7,549 nt of DNA from Microgenomates group bacterium (lineage in GTDB: Bacteria; Patescibacteriota; Microgenomatia; UBA1406; GWC2-37-13): assembly GCA_028276105.1 (NCBI GenBank), contig JAPYWZ010000028.1, positions 1 through 7,549 on the forward strand, in the 5' to 3' direction. The first letter of the stretch is position 1. Every line of letters starts with the position of its first letter. The position numbers were made by a program, and so were the translations under genes. The notes under the pieces were generated by a model, which saw only the letters and a program-made list of their open reading frames with translations, searched no databases and had not been told where the DNA came from. Shown here piece after piece: positions 4,331 through 7,549 of this stretch.

Positions 4331-6031
4331 TTTATATATTCTTATCACCGGATGATCAAAAACAGTCCATGTCTCCTCAGCTTCCTCATCCAAAAATTCA
4401 AATAACGTTTTTCCAAAAAAAGAGATTTTTGGATAAGAAGAAAATTTAGCAATCTTTTTAAAACCCAGTCGGCCCGAAAAAAGATTGTTATAATATTGAT
4501 TTAAAAGGGGAAATTCTTTCTTCAAGCTCTCACAGCGATATTTATCGTAACTTAAATAATCAAAAAAATAATTTTTCTTTTCTGGCCAAAAACAAGTATA
4601 ATTAGCAAAGATTCGTCGCGAAGGAACAAAAATATAATCCGCTTGGTTTAAATGATAAATCAACTCTTTTTGTAAATCTTTATTTTTATCTAAATCATAA
4701 AAGTTAAAAGAAATAATTTGATAATTTTTATTTAGTTCTTGGTTTAAGTTTTTAATTTTGGGATTTAATATGGGAATGTCAATCACATTGGCCGTTTCTG
4801 ACAAAATATAAGAGTTTTTGGGAATATTTTTAAAAATCCACTCGGAAGAAGAAAATCTCACATCCGGTTTTTGGTAAATTGAAAGGTATGAAAAACCTAA
4901 AATTAAAGAAAGAAAAATAACTAAAAATCTTATCAAAAAAATTTTAATTTCTTCTAAAACTAAAATCCCAAAAATTAAAATTACGGGAAAAATTGGCGCC
5001 AAAAATCTGGTCCACTTGGTAAAAATAAAGGCGTTGGGTAAAGAATAGATTAAAAAGGAAAATCCCAAAAAAATCAATCTTTTGTCTTTTTTGTTTTTCA
5101 AAATAACTGGAAAAAATCCAAAAATCCCCAAAAAACCAATGACTCCTAAAGCAAAAGGAATGACTTTCAAAAGCGGAAAAATAATCGGTAGACTATAGTC
5201 AAATTGTTTGGTATAAAACACTAAAGTCTTCCCCAAAGCCACCGCGCTTTCGTAATTTAAAGAAGAAAGAAAATCTTTCCAAGAAATAAAATTATGCGGT
5301 GAAAAAATTAAGAAAAAAATCAAAGAAGAAGCAAAAAAATAAATGATTAAAAAAAATTTTTGATAAAAACTTTTTTCTTCGGTCAAAAAAATGGCAAAAA
5401 TTGGTAAAAAAGAGTAAATCAAAGAGGAAACTTTGGTTGCCAAACTCAACCCAAAAACTAAACTGGAAAGAAAAATAAATTTCTTAAAAGTCATCTTTTT
5501 TTCAAAAAGCAATAAAGAAAGGAAGATCAAAAGAAGATAAAAAAAAGTAAGCAAAGACTCAGTTGTGCCAAAATGGGAAAATTGAATAAAAAAAGGCGAA
5601 AAAATAACCATTAACCACCAGAAAAATTTTTCTTTTTTAGTAATTATCTTTAAAATCTCAACCACAATCACCGCCGAAAATAAAGACGCCAAAGCGGAAA
5701 TGAATCGCAAAACAATCGTTGCCTCCTCAAATAAGATGTTAATTTCCCCAAAGTAAGAAAATCCCTTAAAAACCCAAATTAAAAAATAAGAAAGATACAA
5801 AGGTAACTGTCCATAAGCAAAAAAATGAGGGTTAAAACAATTTTCAAGATCAAATTGGTGAGGTTTAAATTTGCAGGCAAGTTGTGAAAGGGCAACGGCC
5901 ATATTTCTTTCATCAGGATGCATCGGGTAGGGCAGACCCCAGTCTAAACCAAAAAATCGTGTGTAAAATAATAAACCAAAAATTAAAAAATAAAAAATCA
6001 AAACTAAAATTTTCCTCTTGATTTTTTGCAT
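4313..6031 (-). CDS. GT-C membrane glycosyltransferase, PMT/ArnT-like
   Basis: Integral membrane glycosyltransferase of the dolichyl-phosphate-mannose-protein mannosyltransferase type, expected to move a sugar from a polyprenyl-phosphate donor to a protein or glycan on the outer face of the membrane. The 572-residue product has a first membrane helix at about 8-25, then the external loop motif MHPDERN (37-43) carrying the probable catalytic Asp40/Glu41. About ten more hydrophobic helices lie between 72 and 385, followed by a soluble C-terminal portion of about 185 residues ending in EETWTVFDHPVIRIYKR. This resembles the C-terminal signature of related glycosyltransferases I associate with CPR bacteria and archaea. 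The exact acceptor cannot be told. The final residues (RDTLR) and the stop come from repeat array 3. It is transcribed alone and convergent to prs. Confidence 0.82.
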   Translation of the reverse strand: MQKIKRKILVLIFYFLIFGLLFYTRFFGLDWGLPYPMHPDERNMAVALSQLACKFKPHQFDLENCFNPHFFAYGQLPLYLSYFLIWVFKGFSYFGEINILFEEATIVLRFISALASLFSAVIVVEILKIITKKEKFFWWLMVIFSPFFIQFSHFGTTESLLTFFYLLLIFLSLLLFEKKMTFKKFIFLSSLVFGLSLATKVSSLIYSFLPIFAIFLTEEKSFYQKFFLIIYFFASSLIFFLIFSPHNFISWKDFLSSLNYESAVALGKTLVFYTKQFDYSLPIIFPLLKVIPFALGVIGFLGIFGFFPVILKNKKDKRLIFLGFSFLIYSLPNAFIFTKWTRFLAPIFPVILIFGILVLEEIKIFLIRFLVIFLSLILGFSYLSIYQKPDVRFSSSEWIFKNIPKNSYILSETANVIDIPILNPKIKNLNQELNKNYQIISFNFYDLDKNKDLQKELIYHLNQADYIFVPSRRIFANYTCFWPEKKNYFFDYLSYDKYRCESLKKEFPLLNQYYNNLFSGRLGFKKIAKFSSYPKISFFGKTLFEFLDEEAEETWTVFDHPVIRIYKRDTLR

Positions 6032-6045
6032 TCTTTAATTATAAT
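6018..6045 (+). promoter_or_regulatory. Promoter of the rpsF-ssb-rpsR operon
   Basis: TTGATT (6018-6023), a 16-base spacer and TATAAT (6040-6045). Transcription would begin near 6052, giving a leader of about 37 bases that contains the rpsF ribosome-binding site. The -35 lies inside the first codons of the divergent glycosyltransferase, so the two promoters overlap. Confidence 0.5.
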
Positions 6046-6066
6046 AATATTTTAATGACTTTAGAA
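6038..6066 (-). promoter_or_regulatory. Promoter of the glycosyltransferase gene; predicts a leaderless mRNA
   Basis: On the - strand a perfect TATAAT (6043-6038) ends six bases before the ATG at 6031, so the expected transcription start is the A of the start codon. The -35 candidate TTCTAA (6066-6061, 17-base spacer) is poor. The -10 lies in the self-complementary ATTATAAT (6038-6045), which also offers a -10 to the rpsF operon on the other strand. Confidence 0.45.
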
Positions 6067-6070
6067 GTTA

Positions 6071-6076
6071 GAGGAG
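6071..6076 (+). promoter_or_regulatory. Shine-Dalgarno sequence of rpsF
   Basis: GAGGAG contains AGGAG (6072-6076), an exact match to the standard Shine-Dalgarno core. Aligned to the full AGGAGG it leaves about 11 bases before the ATG, the same as at rpsU. The site favours the ATG at 6089 over the in-frame TTG just before it. Confidence 0.65.
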
Positions 6077-6088
6077 AGAAAATTTTTG

Positions 6089-6352
6089 ATGTACGAGCTT
6101 ATCCTTCTTCTTGAAAAAGAAGAAGACTTAAAAAAAGTTGAGGAAATAATCACCCAAAACGGTGGTAAAATCGAAAATAAAGAAAAATGGGGTGAAAGGC
6201 TTTTGGCTTATCCGATAAAAAAGAAAAATAAAGCCATCTACTTTATAATTACTCTTACCATGGATAAAAAAAACGTTCTTCCTTTTAAAAGAAAATTAGA
6301 CTTTAATGAAAAAATCATTCGTTATCTATTATTAGTTAAAAAAGAAAAATAA
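6089..6352 (+). CDS. rpsF: Small ribosomal subunit protein bS6
   Basis: 30S platform protein that binds 16S rRNA as a pair with bS18. The 87-residue product begins MYELILLLEKEEDL, the usual (M)..YEL first strand. It continues with GGKIENKEKWGERLLAYPIKKKNKAIYFIITL (compare G....E.WG.R.LAY.I.K...G.Y....F) and ends with a short basic tail. The ATG at 6089 gives the family N-terminus; the TTG codon directly before it adds nothing. It is the first gene of the conserved rpsF-ssb-rpsR order, eight bases before ssb. Confidence 0.93.
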   Translation: MYELILLLEKEEDLKKVEEIITQNGGKIENKEKWGERLLAYPIKKKNKAIYFIITLTMDKKNVLPFKRKLDFNEKIIRYLLLVKKEK

Positions 6353-6360
6353 AAAAACTT

Positions 6361-6840
6361 ATGGCAGGTCGTTGTCTTAATCGAGTAATATTAGTGGGGA
6401 ATCTTACCCGCGATCCTGAGTTAAAATATACCCCAGCCGGGACAGCAATTTGTACTTTTGGTCTAGCTACCAATCGTTCGTGGAGCACCAGTAAAGGCGA
6501 ACATCGGGAAGAAGTTCAATATCATAGAATTGTTGCTTGGCAAAAATTAGCCGAACTTTGCGGAAAACTTTTAGGAAAAGGCAATAAGGTCTATGTTGAG
6601 GGTCGGCTTACTTATCGAACATTCACCGGTCGCGATGGTGTCCAAAGAACAATTGCCGAAATTGTCCTTGATGATTTTATCGTTTTTGCTGATGGAAAAA
6701 AAGCGGTTGCTTCGGCTGAATTAGAAAAAGTGGAAGTCAAAAAAGAAGAACCAGAAGATATCGAAAAAGAAGCCATCCCCGTGGAAGAAGATACCTTACC
6801 CAAAGAAGAAGTAATTGTTGAAATCAGAGGAAAACGTTAA
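6361..6840 (+). CDS. ssb: Single-stranded DNA-binding protein, C-terminal tip out of frame
   Basis: Coats single-stranded DNA during replication and repair. The OB-fold domain covers about residues 5-112: LNRVILVGNLTRDPELKYTP, FGLATNRSW, VQYHRIVAWQKLAELC, KVYVEGRL. An acidic linker follows (EEPEDIEKEAIPVEEDTLPKEE). As read, the 159-residue protein ends EIRGKR and lacks the acidic DxDIPF tip that recruits partner proteins. That tip, DESDIPF plus a stop, is encoded directly downstream in the +1 frame (6845-6868). The +1 frame is closed by TAA at 6812-6814, so the shift must lie between 6815 and 6840, for example one extra A in AAAA (6831-6834). A corrected product would be about 168 residues. 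It lies between bS6 and bS18 as usual. Confidence 0.92.
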   Translation: MAGRCLNRVILVGNLTRDPELKYTPAGTAICTFGLATNRSWSTSKGEHREEVQYHRIVAWQKLAELCGKLLGKGNKVYVEGRLTYRTFTGRDGVQRTIAEIVLDDFIVFADGKKAVASAELEKVEVKKEEPEDIEKEAIPVEEDTLPKEEVIVEIRGKR

Positions 6841-6868
6841 TATCGATGAAAGTGATATTCCTTTTTAA
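6836..6868 (+). other. Out-of-frame SSB C-terminal tip (VNIDESDIPF, stop)
   Basis: In the frame +1 relative to ssb, bases 6836-6868 read V-N-I-D-E-S-D-I-P-F-stop. This is the canonical SSB tip in the right place, ending 23 bases before rpsR. Removing one base in 6815-6838 fuses it to the annotated SSB. Candidate causes are an assembly indel, a true mutation or programmed +1 frameshifting; the sequence alone cannot separate them. Confidence 0.85.
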
Positions 6869-6891
6869 GTTGAAAATTTTTAAAAATCATT

Positions 6892-7101
6892 ATGAAAAAG
6901 TGCTATTTTTGCCAAACGAAAACAGAACCAACTTTTAAAGAACCAACGGTTTTGGAAAAGTTTTTAACTCCAAGAAAAAAGATTATGGCCAGGGATGTAA
7001 GTCACCTTTGCGCCAGACACCAAAGACAACTGGCGAAGCAAATAAAATATGCCCGTTTTTTGGCTCTTATTCCTTATGTTTCTTACCAAGGGGTGAAATA
7101 A
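6892..7101 (+). CDS. rpsR: Small ribosomal subunit protein bS18
   Basis: 30S platform protein partnering bS6. The 69-residue product has the family core: VLEKFLTPRKKIMARDVSHL, CARHQRQLAKQIKYARFLALIPY. It carries CYFC (Cys4, Cys7) plus CARH (Cys40, His43), consistent with the zinc-binding form of bS18 (inference). It follows ssb with no Shine-Dalgarno sequence. No rplI (bL9) gene follows, although this is the commonest fourth member of the operon. The next gene, gyrA, is convergent. Confidence 0.94.
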   Translation: MKKCYFCQTKTEPTFKEPTVLEKFLTPRKKIMARDVSHLCARHQRQLAKQIKYARFLALIPYVSYQGVK

Positions 7102-7161
7102 AATCTTATAATCAAATTAAAACGATAAAACTTAAAAAAATAAGCCAAAAAATTTTATCTT

Positions 7162-7549
7162 TCATACAAACGCCGCTGAAGCCACCCGATCATCTTTTTG
7201 CGAAAAACGCATCAAAATTACCCCTTTGGCTACTCTTGAACGGCTGGGGATTTCAGAAAGAGGAATTTTTACCACCTGACCTTGACGACTAGTAATAATC
7301 ACTGTTTTATCATCTTCTTTTATAATCTGGGAAAAGGCTACCCGACCAAATTTTTCATCAACCTCAGCAATTTTTATTCCTTTCCCTCCCCGATGTTGAT
7401 CTTTGAAAAAAGATAAAGACGTCTTTTTACCAATTCCATGTTCACCAATCACTAAAATTTCTTTGTTAAACTCTTCTTCAGAAAAAACATCGGCTGAGAC
7501 AACAAAGTCATTATCGACAATCTCCATTCCTTTAACTCCAATTGAAGAA
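7162..7549 (-). CDS. gyrA: DNA gyrase subunit A, C-terminal fragment
   Basis: The frame is open from the right window edge to a TGA at 7164-7162, so only the C-terminal end of the gene is inside and its start lies beyond base 7549. The visible part encodes the last blades of the DNA-wrapping beta-pinwheel: ILVIGEHGIGKKTSL (compare LLV(I/V)TE.GYGKRT.L), DQHRGGKGIK resembling a GyrA-box loop, VIITSRQGQVVKIPLSEIP (compare L.L.T..G..IR....EI), and SRVAKGVILMRF...DRVASAA (compare R.TQGVRLMRL...D.VV..A). The protein ends directly after the last blade with no acidic tail. ParC is an alternative, but the GKG/GKGI-type loops favour GyrA. It runs convergent to rpsR with a 60-base spacer that holds no strong terminator. 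Confidence 0.85.
   Translation of the reverse strand, partial: SSIGVKGMEIVDNDFVVSADVFSEEEFNKEILVIGEHGIGKKTSLSFFKDQHRGGKGIKIAEVDEKFGRVAFSQIIKEDDKTVIITSRQGQVVKIPLSEIPSRSRVAKGVILMRFSQKDDRVASAAFV

Noticed and set aside
6086..6088. TTG start for rpsF
   Set aside because: The ATG directly after it gives the typical bS6 start, and ATG is far commoner.
7124..7159. Terminator between rpsR and gyrA (GATAAAA ... TTTTATC)
   Set aside because: Only seven mostly A-T pairs around a 22-base A-rich loop; too weak to call.
1..7549. Defence system, mobile element, prophage or tRNA gene
   Set aside because: No transposase, integrase, nuclease-effector pair, toxin-antitoxin pair or cloverleaf sequence was seen; all genes are recognisable housekeeping or surface functions.

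Overview
The window is a strongly AT-rich bacterial chromosome segment made almost entirely of compact, short housekeeping genes. Small protein lengths, an archaeal-type CMP kinase, a proline-tRNA ligase without its editing domain, an rpsF-ssb-rpsR cluster with no rplI after it, and a GT-C glycosyltransferase with the C-terminal EETWTVFDHP signature together suggest a Patescibacteria (CPR) genome, perhaps of the Microgenomates type. That placement is inference from gene style; no rRNA gene is present. TGA ends the gyrA reading frame and occurs in no gene interior, which fits the standard bacterial code rather than the recoded Gracilibacteria/SR1 code.

Layout. Bases 1-299 hold no gene: two terminator-like hairpins, a 10-bp-period tandem repeat array and a promoter. 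On the + strand follow a cytidylate-kinase-like gene, proS, rpsU (bS21) and a degenerate ybeY (300-2724), probably one transcription unit. A 310-base gap (2725-3034) holds a 7-bp satellite, two mutually exclusive hairpins, a terminator, a second 10-bp array and a good sigma-70-type promoter. That promoter drives ybaB-prs (3035-4236). A third 10-bp array lies between prs and the convergent membrane glycosyltransferase (6031-4313, - strand) and supplies the stop codon of the latter. A divergent promoter region (about 6018-6066) separates this gene from the rpsF-ssb-rpsR operon (6089-7101). The - strand tail of gyrA enters from the right edge.

Together the genes serve nucleotide supply (CMP kinase, PRPP synthase), translation (ProRS, bS21, bS6, bS18, YbeY-like), DNA maintenance (SSB, YbaB, gyrase) and cell-surface glycosylation.

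I found no novel multi-gene system. The observations most worth checking are these. (1) The canonical SSB tip DESDIPF lies just past the ssb stop in the +1 frame. (2) Shine-Dalgarno-like sequences occur only before rpsU and rpsF, while the other genes lack them or appear leaderless. (3) ProRS has a Cys4 knuckle where the editing domain normally sits. (4) The YbeY homologue has lost two of its three metal-binding histidines. (5) Three related 10-bp-period arrays all share one orientation.
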